A program made the translations under genes and the position numbers. 22,314 nt of DNA. It comes from Pelargonium cotyledonis (Eukaryota > Streptophyta > Magnoliopsida > Geraniales > Geraniaceae). The notes beneath the pieces were generated by a model. The model did not search any database. It was not told where the DNA came from and saw nothing but the letters and a program-made list of their open reading frames with translations. Shown here in pieces: positions 1 to 10,700 of the stretch. Where the stretch lies: contig JAYMTA010001021.1 in the NCBI GenBank assembly GCA_036897625.1, forward strand, positions 1-22,314, written 5' to 3'. Each line of letters begins with the position of its first letter. The stretch's first letter is position 1.

Positions 1-45
1 ACCTCCTCCCACTCACACAATTGGTTTAACCAATTGCGCCACATA
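1..45 (-). repeat. possible edge of a tRNA-derived SINE
   Basis: On the minus strand, TGGCGCAATTGG fits the pol III box A consensus TRGYNNARNNGG at every position. It is followed by TTAAACC, as in many plant tRNA-derived SINEs. The same bases form a near-palindrome on the plus strand (CAATTGGTT, T, AACCAATTG). The box B that should follow would lie beyond base 1, so the element is cut by the window edge and cannot be confirmed. A chance match or part of the upstream gene's intron is possible. Confidence 0.3.
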
Positions 46-208
46 TGATGGTTTCCACAACTTCTGTTATATAGGTTTCAGCTGTTGTGTGACTGTTTCG
101 TCACAGTTTACCTGTGTTTTGGTACATTTAATGGATGTAAAATTTGTGATGAATAAATTCCACATTGATTTTCTGTGCTAAAATGTTGTCTAATTCTGAA
201 TTCTATAG

Positions 209-570
209 ATGGAGCAGAGAGTGAAGTTATCGATTCTCCCGTGGAAGGATCATCTGCCTCCATGAATGATACATCAAGATCTAAGTTGGATGAGTCAAAA
301 GAATCTGGCGCTTCTAGTGAGGTGTCAGGGTCAGAATCAGACGAGAGTGAGATTCAGACACCAACATCTGATCCTAGAGGTAGTTTGAGATCGGACATAT
401 CTTCTGCTGTGTTTATTAAATGTAGGCATCCAGCTAAAATGACATGCCAAGTGCTAACGATTGCAGGCACCTCCAAATCCATCTCCAATAAAACCAAATC
501 GAAGGTTCAGAATGGCAATCCTTCTATGTCAACTAGGACTAGGAAGAGTACAAGGTCAATGCCAAGGTAG
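209..570 (+). CDS. C-terminal exon of an unidentified Ser-rich protein (partial)
   Basis: An open exon begins after the acceptor TTCTATAG at 208 and encodes about 120 residues. The first part is acidic and Ser-rich (GSESDESEIQTPTSD). The end is basic (SKVQNGNPSMSTRTRKSTR), followed by MPR and the stop. Such an acidic-then-basic disordered tail is common in nuclear or chromatin proteins, but I recognise no family and assign no function. Earlier exons lie upstream of the window or in 1-208, which looks intronic. The first codon is completed by one base of the previous exon. A donor GTAGGT at 567 and an acceptor CAG at 747 rejoin so that the stop codon is recreated, so the coding end is 570 unspliced or just inside the next exon spliced. 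The AT-rich flanks and clean splice sites support a real exon; the boundaries of the whole gene are unknown. Confidence 0.55.
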
Positions 571-960
571 GTATCTTGTCTTTCTGTTTGTTGGTGTATA
601 TTCATCTGTGAGTCTTCCTACTTTATTTTACTCTTCTTGAGTAGATCACTTACGAGAACTTTAGATGGTAGAGATAGTTTTGTGGCAGATCGGATTTCTA
701 TAATTCTAGCTGAAGTAAATACTCATTGATTGTTTATGACAACGCAGGTAGAAGATGACAAGTTTGTTGAAATCAAAGTCCTATGTTTTTAACATACAAG
801 AAGTTTATACAGCAATGCATGATGGGTGGAAAGATGTTTGTAACATCAAAAGAATGTTGGTATATTATGTATGTATATGTAGGGTCTATGTAGGCATCCA
901 CAACATGAGCATCCAGCTTTTGTATTATGATCTTCTACTGGTTAGCTTTAATAAATACCA
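571..960 (+). other. 3' UTR, final intron and poly(A) signal of the first gene
   Basis: The stretch holds a likely intron (567-747, donor GTAGGT, acceptor ACGCAG) and then an exon from 748 with no further long coding potential. An AATAAA hexamer at 950-955 suits a poly(A) signal. The 69-residue reading frame at 755-964 has no recognisable protein character and is treated as 3' UTR. Confidence 0.45.
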
Positions 961-1845
961 ATAGATAATGATTTTTGGTTTCTGAATTTTGCTTATTTCC
1001 AGCTAATTCTTAAGCTCCTGGTTAGTTATGTCTCTCATTCTATTGTTCTGTACTAAGTTTAGTGTTTTGGCTTTTTATTTTAAAAAAGATTTGAGGAAGT
1101 ATTAGTCAATGTAATACATTCTCATGTGTTATCATGGATATGTGTGGCAGGAAAATGAAGGAATAGTCACTTATATGAATAAAACTAATTTTTTAAAAAA
1201 GAAAAAACCGGACACACGACAATAAAAATATTATTCATTTTAAAAATGTATTAGAGCGGTCTAATATCGGTTGTTGCTCAAGTGCCTAATAAGAAACTTG
1301 GAAATTTCTTCACGACATTTATACAATCCTAAACTAGATGAAAAATACTTTTACACAAAAATCTATAAATAAATAAATTAAAACATTGATAGAATAAAAG
1401 TTTCATTAGACAAATATCAATTCATCTAAAACACCTTGTTACTTGTGCATCCATTAATTATTAAATATATCTTCTAAAACAAATAAACAGTAATCAAATT
1501 TTAAGAAATTTGTGAATTACTTTGTGTCTTAGTGGAAGCTAATAAAATATGATTCAGATTACAGGCACTCTTGTTATATTTTGCTAATATAATTGTTTGA
1601 AGTGAGTTAATATACAGGGTGATAATAAACAATTATTTAGCATTGGTATTGGAATGAGTTTCGGAAGAAAACAGAAAATAGCAAGGCGTGTGCAGGAAAT
1701 AGTAAAGCACCAAACCGCCAAAATCGTAGACCAAACAAACAAACAAACAAGCAAACCCATCTTCTCCTTCCTACTTTAATTCTACAGATCACTGCATTTC
1801 TCCTCTTTCTTTGTTTCTCTGATCTTCTGCTCTCAGAAACTCAAA
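961..1845 (+). promoter_or_regulatory. intergenic region and 5' leader of the pyruvate kinase gene
   Basis: This AT-rich stretch has no coding potential. The last 100 bases before the ATG at 1846 resemble a plant 5' leader: an AAAC repeat (about 1732-1756) is followed by pyrimidine-rich sequence (CTTCTCCTTCC; CTCCTCTTTCTTTG). I see no clear TATA box at a usual distance, so the transcription start is not placed. Confidence 0.4.
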
Positions 1846-4800
1846 ATGCAAGGCGGTCAAGTGGCAGTTGAAGAGCTCAGCCTCACCTCCGTTCTCGTTC
1901 CTTCCAAATCCGTAACCTATCTTTCTCTCTCCTATATTAATTTGTGTCTAAATTCACTCACATTTGGTTTCCACAGATCATGTTGAATTGGAATTTTGTT
2001 TTCGTTCTGTAAATCTCCTATGAATATGAAGACGATTGATCACTTTTAAGAATGTGGTTTCAAAGTAATCAATCAAATTGTTTTTGCTTCCTGAAACCTT
2101 GCAGAGCTTTATACCTTCGCTGACCAAAGTAATTGGAACCCTTGGACCAAACTCGCGCTCTGTAGAGGTGATCGAGTCATGTCTAAAGGCAGGAATGTCT
2201 GGTAAAGCTGAGAACTGGTGTTACTGATTTGCTTGATCTATACTTTTTTGCCTTCAGATTTAATTTCCTTAGTTCTGGACTTTTCCAGTTGCACGATTCG
2301 ACTTTACTTGGTTAGATGGTAAATATCATCAGGAAACTCTTAAGAATTTGAGAACAGCTGTGAAGAAATCTATGAAGACTTGCGCTGTAAGTAATTACAG
2401 AACCAGGACTATTCAAATAATGTATTACGGACATACCTAGAAAGAGCCATTGTATATCATATTAAATCAAGAATTTTCTTGTATTTAAAAAAGTAATCAA
2501 GAATTTTCTTGGTTATGATCTGAAATTTTCATCAACATTTGGTGTCTGAATTTTTTTTTTCAGGTTCTGCTGGACACTGTGGGCCCTGAACTTAAGGTTT
2601 GCAACAAAACCGGGGACGCAATTGAGATGAAGACGGATGCTTATGTTACTATCACATCAGATACCACTAAGGAAATATCAGCAGAGATTCTACCTATTGA
2701 TTATGATGGACTAGCTGAGGTGTGTTTTACATCTCCATGTAGTGCTTCTTTACTGAAAGAAGCTCTTTGGTTTAATCTGGCTTTCTAGGCACTAAGCAGA
2801 GGAGAATAAATCTTTCATGAAGACTGTGATTGTAATTTTATAATATCGATGTAAGGATAGCTAGAAATCTCAATTAAGGTTTTCATGGAATGCAACTCGC
2901 CAGCATCATTTGCCGAGGTACTAACAGTCTAACTAGCCCCTGTACGTCTTGCCTAAATTCTTAGCCATTTGTCAAGTTGATAAATTTAGTCAGGAACTCC
3001 TTGTTACTCTTTTTCATTTAGATTTCTCAATTAGTCGTGCACATCGCGTCTGCACCGCCTTTTTTTAGCGACCTTCCTTTCATGCATTAAATTCATTGTT
3101 GTTGATGTTTTTTTTTTTCAACAGGCTACATTATAATTACTTGGCTGGCTAAATTATTCCATTTGTCCATTTTTATCCATCCAACTTATAACTGGTTCCC
3201 TTGCCTGACCTGCAGACAGTTAAGAAGGGTGACACTATTTTTTTTGGGCAGTATCTCTTTACAGGACTTGAAAGTACCTCAGTATGGTTAGAGGTAATTT
3301 CCTGTAATTGGTGCACTCTTTCTAGTTTGCTAAGGGAATGCCTGATTAAGCAATTCAATCTGTTCAATTAGTTTCTGTGTATGGTCTGCAGGTTGTTGAG
3401 ACAAAGGGAAAAGATGTTATTTGCCTTGTGAAAAATAGTGCTTCTCTTTCGGGCTATATATTCACTCTTCATGTTTCACAAGTCCATATCAATATGCCTA
3501 CTTTAACTGAAACTGATAAACAGGTACTATTTAGCTCATCAAAGCTTTTCATCATTGTAATTTATGTTTCTCTCCATATCAGCAAACGAAAAGAGTTTAC
3601 GTTTTTTTGGCTCATAAGTGGTTGAACTTAAACCTGAGAGGTGTATAGGTAGGTTTGGTTGGGTGCTTTTTGAAATGTGAGTAATGTTTTTTATTTATTA
3701 TTTTTTTTCTATGTCTGATGAGATCATGCATTCTAAATTGCATTGATCTAAAGTTCATCATTCAATATTGTTAATCATGAGGATGGGAATTTTCTTGCCT
3801 ATCTATTGCCTTGTTCTTTGCACTTTTGAGTTGCTTCAGTGAAATTTTAGTTTTGGATTGTATTATGCTATTATGTTTGACATTCATATCCATCACAATG
3901 ATTCTCAATAGCTTTGGATTTATGTCTTTGATACACGAATAGTGTTAATCACTAATTCTTTTCTGATTTGGCAGTTTGAAAAGTATCATAACATTTATTT
4001 AGCATAAACTTCATTATGTGGATTCTTAATCGCTTCCCCTGAAAAAAGTTATAGTCCAAATTGTTAATAGTGTGCATGCGATTATAATAGTGTTAGTGCT
4101 CTTTGAAAATCTACAGTGGCTTTCTAGTTTGCCGTATTGATTTGCCATTCTTGTTCTTGTTTCAAATCGTAATAGGTTATTTCAAGCTGGGCTGCACCTA
4201 ACAAAGTTGATTTTGTTTCCCTTGCATATACCCGCCATGCAGAAGACATTCGTGAGGTCAGATTCTATTTCATTGTTTCTAGTGTAGTTTGAAATGGGAT
4301 TTGTCTTCTCATTAAACATTGGTGAGTTCTCTTACTGAGTGAATTCTGATCGAGGACATCAATCTATGAGCCTTTCATAGCAAATATTAAGACCATAAAT
4401 ACCAATGATTGAAAAGTCACAAACTAAATGTGAATATTCTGGATATCAGATATGGCAATGACTTCCTGAACATTTTGTGCCCAACATTATTAAGCTTGTA
4501 AACAACATTGATTGAACAGTCTATTTCAAGATATTTTTTCGAAGAGAAAAGAAATTAGACATGTATATAGCGTTTCCCTATAGCTAACTAATGTTCAATT
4601 TTATGTATAGCTTAGAGCTTTCCTAAAGGCGAACAATCTTCCGGATACTCAAGTGTTAGCCAAAGTTGAAACTATAGAGGTGGGCAAGTGTTTCATTCAT
4701 AAATAGGTAGCTTATTCAGAGAATTTCTCTCATAATCGTATTTTCCTTATATTTGTGGTGCCGTGATAATAACATGGACTTTTACTCTGTAATTTTCAAG

Positions 4801-7076
4801 GGTCTGAATCACTTTGATGAAATTCTTAAAGAAGCAGATGGAATTATCCTTTCTCGTGGGAATTTGGGAATTGAACTGCCCCCAGAAAAGGTATGGTTTC
4901 TGTCTGATTAAAGGATTCTCTTGACCTTATTCCAATTATTTGTCGTCTTAATTGGGAAACCTTAGTTGATTGGGTAAGAAGGAAGTCACACGGAAAGTCC
5001 CTAGGATAACAAATTTATTGGATAAAAATTAAGAGGGAGAACCAAGACATGTTGGGCCAAATGGTTAAAACAGTTTGGATTCCCTTTGAGGTCTCAAGTT
5101 TGAGTCTCCTTCTCGACGGTATGGGGTGGAATTTGTGGGGTTTACTTCAAGTACGATGTCCAGTTGCTGATAGAGAATCTGCTTCATTTTCCCATTGAGT
5201 TTTTGACTTGCTCAACTCCTTACCAATTTGTAAAATACTTAAATTGTTATTTTCCTTGGATCTCATACACCTCTATTCTTGTTTTGGTATTGATCCTGCT
5301 AATGATTACTTGGTGGCGTGGTGGTATCTTAAATTGCAGGTTTTCGTATATCAGAAGTCTGCTCTGGACAAGTGCAACCTGGCCGGAAAACCTGCCATAG
5401 TTACTCGAGTACTTGATAGTATGACAGGAAATCTACGGCCAACTCGCGCTGAAGCAACTGATGTTGCTAATGCTGTCCTTGATGGTTTGTAACTTAGTCT
5501 GGTTACTGCTAGTTTTTTTCCTCTTCATATACTAACATTATCTACTATTCTTTTCTTTTGCTTAATATATAGGTGCCGACAGTATATTGCTGGGTCCAGA
5601 GACACTTCGAGGCCTATATCCTGTTGAAGCAATAAAAACAGTGGGTAGCATCTGTGCTGAGGTATTGCCATTAGAATCTAACCACGATTGCTATTGCTTA
5701 GATCATGACTAGTAGTCAAAACTTTCATGCAATATGATGTGCCCATGACTATTTCAGTTATAATATCTGTTATTCTTGTTATTTTTGTAGGCTGAAAATG
5801 TATACAATCAGGCTCTCCATTTCAAGAGGATTATTAAACATGTTGGAGAACCCATGTCCTATGCTGAAGCTGTTGCTTCATCAGCTGTATGTGAATTGTC
5901 ACAAGAGTATCTATATTTGTTATTCTTCAAGCTTATAGACTGCACAGTTGCTTCCATTATGATTCCATATTTGAAATCTTTGTCTCTAATTTTCACTGTT
6001 ATTATTCTGACTGACTAAAACACAGTTTGTTTAATGGCCCTCCATCTTTTCTAAAGGTACGCGCTGCTGCTAAGGTCAAGGCTGCAATCATTGTTGTTTT
6101 CACTTACTTGGGAGGAGCTGCAAGGTGTTTTGTACATTCTCACTGTCAATTTTTATAGTCTAACAGGAACAAAAGATGAAAAAGATGTTATCTTGATCAT
6201 GACAAGTTGTTTGGTAGGTTGATTGCGAAATATAGGCCAAGTGTGCCTGTGGTTGCAGTAGTAATCCCCCAACTCAGAACAGATGTGCAGAATTGGACTT
6301 TCGCGGGCTCATCACAGGTACCTAAACCCAAGTTCACATATCCAAGAATATGACCATATGAAATACTCACTCCGTCCCAAAATGAGTGTACTTGTTACTA
6401 TTTTGAGAAAAATTAAGAAGTAAATTAGTTAGTGTGGTATATTTACTCTTGTATCCTTATGATCTTGTTAAAAAAAGTGAAAAGAAAAAAAAAAGTGAAA
6501 AGAAAAAAGAAAATGACACTCATTTTGGGACAAAAATTCAAGAGAAACATGATACTCATCTTGGGACGGAGAGAGTATCAAATACAAAAGCACTCAAGCC
6601 ATTTCCCTAAGAATGTCAAAGTTGACATAATTTATATCAGATATGATTGTGAAACTTGTTTACACTGTTGTATTTGAAGATGTTACGGTTTTTCATTTCA
6701 TTAACAATGATTTCCACATTTCAGGTGAGGCAGTTGCTTGGTGTGAGAGGGGTGTACCCAATATTGGGCAGTCCCCATGGGGTAGGTTTTGATTTTCTCC
6801 ATCTTTAATATTTCTATTCCCTTCTTGGGTTATAATAAAAGTACTGTTTGCCTCAATAAAAGAGAGAAAAAAAGAAGATAGATAGATACTCGTAATATTT
6901 TTGGTGTATACTTTTGCTGTATGCAGACTTCAAGTGGAAACCCAGAAGAATATGCATTGAAACTTGCTCTTGATCATGGTAAATCAGTAGGTTTGCTCAA
7001 GAATGGTGACAAAGTTGTTATCTTCCAGAAAATTGAGGACTCCTCAGTGGTCAAGATTATTGACTTTAATGACTGA
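1846..7076 (+). CDS. pyruvate kinase, cytosolic type (16 exons, 523 aa)
   Basis: Pyruvate kinase makes pyruvate and ATP from phosphoenolpyruvate and ADP in glycolysis. Exons: 1846-1911, 2105-2201, 2289-2386, 2564-2719, 3216-3293, 3392-3523, 4176-4256, 4611-4679, 4801-4890, 5340-5484, 5573-5661, 5791-5886, 6057-6124, 6218-6317, 6725-6781, 6927-7076; all GT..AG and in phase. Landmarks are [10 protein letters not shown] (89-98), AKVETIEGL (253-261, catalytic Lys254 and metal-binding Glu256), [16 protein letters not shown] (271-286), TRVLDSM (311-317), RPTRAE (322-327), [15 protein letters not shown] and [10 protein letters not shown]. There is no transit peptide. It closely resembles the Arabidopsis At3g52990/At2g36580 isoforms (527 aa for the former, from memory). 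Several canonical active-site residues differ: Asn280 replaces the second metal-ligand Asp, and ARFDFTW replaces ARxNFSH. Activity may therefore be altered or depend on partner subunits. The leader is CT-rich and the poly(A) signal is close to the stop. Confidence 0.95.
5041..5165 (+). mobile_element. tRNA-derived SINE remnant in pyruvate kinase intron 9
   Basis: GGGCCAAATGGTTAAAAC (from about 5054) resembles a degenerate box A, and AAGTTTGAGTCTC (5096-5108) a box B (GGTTCGAGTC). The following GGTATGGGGTGGAATTTGTG and GGGGTTTAC are typical of plant SINE bodies as I remember them. It lies in sense orientation between exons 9 and 10. I could not define target-site duplications, so the ends are approximate. 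Confidence 0.55.
6364..6577. mobile_element. Stowaway-like MITE in pyruvate kinase intron 14
   Basis: The element starts TA-CTCACTCCGTCCCAAAATGAGT and ends with ACTCATCTTGGGACGGAGAGAG-TA. These are near-perfect terminal inverted repeats of the known Stowaway consensus (CTCCCTCCGTCCC), flanked by the TA dinucleotide that Tc1/mariner elements duplicate. Total length is about 214 bp with no coding capacity. Inside, 6516-6531 is an exact 16-base reverse complement of 6374-6389, a better partner than the outer right end. A purine-rich AAAAGTGAAAAG duplication fills 6473-6510. It is mobilised only by a transposase supplied in trans. Confidence 0.85.
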
Positions 7077-7107
7077 ATAGTTATACACCATTGCATTGCT
7101 GCTTCAC

Positions 7108-7113
7108 AATAAA
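7108..7113 (+). terminator. poly(A) signal of the pyruvate kinase gene
   Basis: AATAAA lies 32 bases after the TGA stop and is followed by an A/T-rich stretch. This would give a short 3' UTR. Plant poly(A) signals are loose, so downstream sites may also be used. Confidence 0.5.
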
Positions 7114-7704
7114 AACACATTCCATTTTATTGACTGACAACAATTTAATATATTTTTCCTTTCCAATATCTAAATTTCTCATATTTTCCTAATTTAAACA
7201 TGGTTTTGAGTAGTATTTGACCAAAAAGTCAGTAGCATGCTTAAAACTAGTGATATTTCAGCAAAGTAAAAATAGTTGGTTTAACTAAAACTGAACATTT
7301 TATGATCCAAATGACATGTCAATTTTGCAGAAAAAAATCAACTGCAATAGCCAAATATGATGGTAACATTTCCAGAAGCAATGCAGATAAGTATTCATCA
7401 AGTTGAGGAGAATTTTCTTAAGCAATAGACTCGACTATATAAACAAAGCAAACTTCCATCTACTCGCATCATCAAACAGAAATTGTCTCGTCTCTTTACG
7501 TCATCCTCAATCTCTTTTCTTTCTGCTTCTCCTTCCATGAAATCGTTAAGACACACATAGCATACTAATAATGATCACACACTCAAGCACACACCCGGTT
7601 TCTTCCTTCCTAAACACCAGAAGTTCATTCACATTATTCGGATACATTCATAAGTGACTGATTTCCTTGAAGAACATAATGCAAATGCCATCTTCATTAC
7701 CCAC
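7114..7704. promoter_or_regulatory. convergent gap with a promoter-like block on the + strand
   Basis: This region separates two genes that point at each other, so it should hold their 3' ends. On the plus strand, TATATAAA at 7436-7443 is followed by an A/C-rich then CT-rich stretch like a plant 5' leader. Two tiny ORFs come next: ATGAAATCGTTAAGACAC..TAG at 7537-7560 (7 codons) and one of 28 codons at 7571-7657. No recognisable gene follows before the TFCB coding end. It may be a chance resemblance, a noncoding antisense transcript or the remnant of a lost gene. Confidence 0.35.
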
Positions 7705-10700
7705 TTATATTTCTTCCTCTTCGAAAGGATCTCTTTCAGGATAGTCACCAACCTGAAAAATTTATAACATAATTAGTTGTCAATAAAATAGTGTCCATTA
7801 GCATCTTGGCATTGGGATGTGGGATACCCACAAATGTAGACAAGGCAAAATGTAAAGCTAATAGAAGGTGTAAAGGCAAATCGTTGCTAATAGTCTTTAT
7901 CTTTTTTTCCTAACAGAACAGAACCAGCACAATGAACAATGTTGTAGAACATACTATTCTTAAATATTAAAATAAAACAGAAAATATCAAATATAAAAAA
8001 GAAAACAAAAATCAAAAGTAGAGATATGGACTAAATCCTGCAAAATCTTCTAAAAAATAACAACAAATCTCAAGTTCTCGTCACCCATGGACTCTTTCTT
8101 TTAAACCTCCACTGGTTATTTCAGGGCATTGAGCAATTAGATATTCAAAAACATTAAAGAACAGAGAGACTCTTCCATATATTCTCATCTATTGCTGTGC
8201 TTTATCCTTCATTGCACCGTGCAATGAACAAAATATTCATCAGACTCGTATATAACAAAGTTGGCATAGAGGCAATAAATAAAGGGAAAATTGTTTCAAG
8301 TGGTTTGGACACGTGCAACATAGGAAGATTAATGAACCCACAAGGAAACGTATTTCAGTTAAGAGAAAATAAATTGGAAAGGGGTAGACTTAAATTAACA
8401 TAGAAAGTAGTGAGGAAAGACATGATAACACTTGGCTTAAAAGAGGCGATAACATTAGATACAATCGAGTGTAGAAGCGAGAATAATACAAATAGAGGAT
8501 CCTGAAGAGTTTTTCTAACGGATTATGCAGACAACCCCAACCTTATTTGGGGAATAACTTGGTTTTCATCGATATTTTTATAAGCGTCACAGAAAGCATC
8601 TTGTTGAAATTACTTATGAAATGACTAAAATGAGCAACATCGGATGAAAGTCCCAGACTGATGCAGGGCATTTAGGTAAAAGGACACCAGATAAGCAACA
8701 AACTTGTGCGTCTACCAATCTTAAAACATAACAAAAACATAATAGCATACAAACCTTTACTTTGTCTGGCCTGACCATTGCACCATGAAGTGGAGGGCAC
8801 TCAAAGTAACGTGTTCCTTTAACCCTACAACACAAACACAAAAAAGAGAGATTGCAACTCATGATAAACAGAATCAAATGTTATATTCCAGTATGTATAG
8901 CACAAGCAACAAACAGAACGCAACATTTCTAAATTCTTGCTAAGCATGTGTTTAGGCTGATAATCTTTTGGTTATCAGATATAGCTCATAGCATCATACA
9001 ATAACAGTTGGCCATGACTAAGGTGTTGTACAATTCAGTATGTTCATGATCATTGGTCAGTTCAAGTTCCCATGTATGATTCGAGTGTAAAAAATAAGTA
9101 TCACAAAAAATTGAGTAGCAATATATCAAAGTTCATTTTCTTGCACTTATGATCAACAAACAATGACAAAGATTGCATTTCTTTATAAGAAATGACAGCT
9201 CAGATTAGGTAAAAAGAAATTAAAATACATAATAAATTATAATGGGAAATTAAACAAATAACATTTCTGATCTGATATTTCCAGGAAACACCAAATAAAG
9301 TATGCTACATACATTCCATCGTGTTTTCCAAGGGGTTCATCATATTGTACTCCAACCCAAAAACCAGGTGCTAAGGATTCTGCCCGGCCCACAAATTTGA
9401 CAACACCTCTTTTCTCCCCGGGTTCAACTTCACACCTATCTCCTACCTATCAGGACAAAAGACAAGGTGAAAAATATGGCCATCATGACAATGATATCAT
9501 GTCTAGTATCAGAAAACAAGCAAAATAATGTTATGAGAAAAGAGAATAGAGTAAGTGTTTTTATTATGACAAAGATTTTCTACTATGCTCAAAGGAATAT
9601 AAAAATATATTACATAGGAAATCCTAGGACACCAGAATCCATTATAGCAACAACAATTGGACAGAGCTATCATAACGTCAACATCTAATATTTGGAAGAA
9701 TCTGAACTACCAACGACCTTTCTCTTTGCTTCTTCTAAGTAACATTGCAAACAGCTTCAGCACATGCCTCAGAAATGAAAAATCTCACATTACTCCCAAT
9801 CTTTCACTACTCTCCCAAATATTGGGTTTCCAACTTCAATATCAAAATTTGTTTCATCAAAGAGTCGCAGATATCATGAATACCAAGTAAATCTACTGAT
9901 AAAAGAAGAAAGCAATATGAAAAGTGCTAACCAACCTTAATGTTTGCACAGAGATCCTCCATATAGCTGTCTGACATCTGCAAATACACACCAAATTCAA
10001 GTTATTTTAAGTATTATATGCGCTACACAAAATGTGGACCAAAGCAAAGAACTTTTCAATTTGACATAATGTGATGTAATGGAAAAGAGATGGATCAGCA
10101 GTAGCCTAAAAGTACATAAATTTATTTGTGTGTCCGACACTAACACCCGGAGAAAAAAGCATTCGTGCACCATAGTGAGGGTTGTACTCGGCAATATTAG
10201 GAGCACCTATACAAGAAAAAGAAAGAGTGATGCTTACTTTATTTCCAAAAGCAGATGGATTTTGAGATACGAATTTTCCCTTGAATTTTCTAAAAGTGCC
10301 TGACACAAACACAAACACCATAAATTGGAAAGATTGACTATTTTAGGCACAGAACAACATTAACTCGTAGGAAACAAACTATTCTGCATGATCAAGGAAG
10401 CCAAAATAAAAATGTTGAAGCACCGAACAAGTAGGCCTCAACTAGGCCATAACCAGACCAACATGATTTGAACAGTTCATATGGAGCTGAGCTATCTCTA
10501 CTACTTATTAATAAATGCTTTGTGCAGCATATGAAAAAGACCAGTGAGGAAATCAATATTGACTCATCTCAAGGTCCAATTGACCAAAAGATTCTTTTGG
10601 AGTGCTTATGAGCATGAAATGACTAAGTCTTCTTATAAGTTATGTCCTACAAATATGATTACAAACTAAAGTTTCTTGGGAATGTACCATCTAGTTTATC

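Noticed and set aside
2579-2788. 69-residue plus-strand reading frame as a separate gene
   Set aside because: It is exon 4 of the pyruvate kinase gene read through into the following intron; the sequence after 2719 is intronic.
8197-8403. 68-residue plus-strand reading frame as a gene
   Set aside because: Its content matches the tail of a LINE reverse transcriptase in mixed frames, inside a TFCB intron.
10106-10237. Open reading frame continuing from TFCB exon 4 ([16 protein letters not shown])
   Set aside because: It lies beyond a good donor at 10237, and the exon 5 from 9977 joins in phase to give the expected [14 protein letters not shown]. The block contains TGTTAGTGTCGGACACAC-like sequence and may be a repeat fragment, but is not part of the protein.
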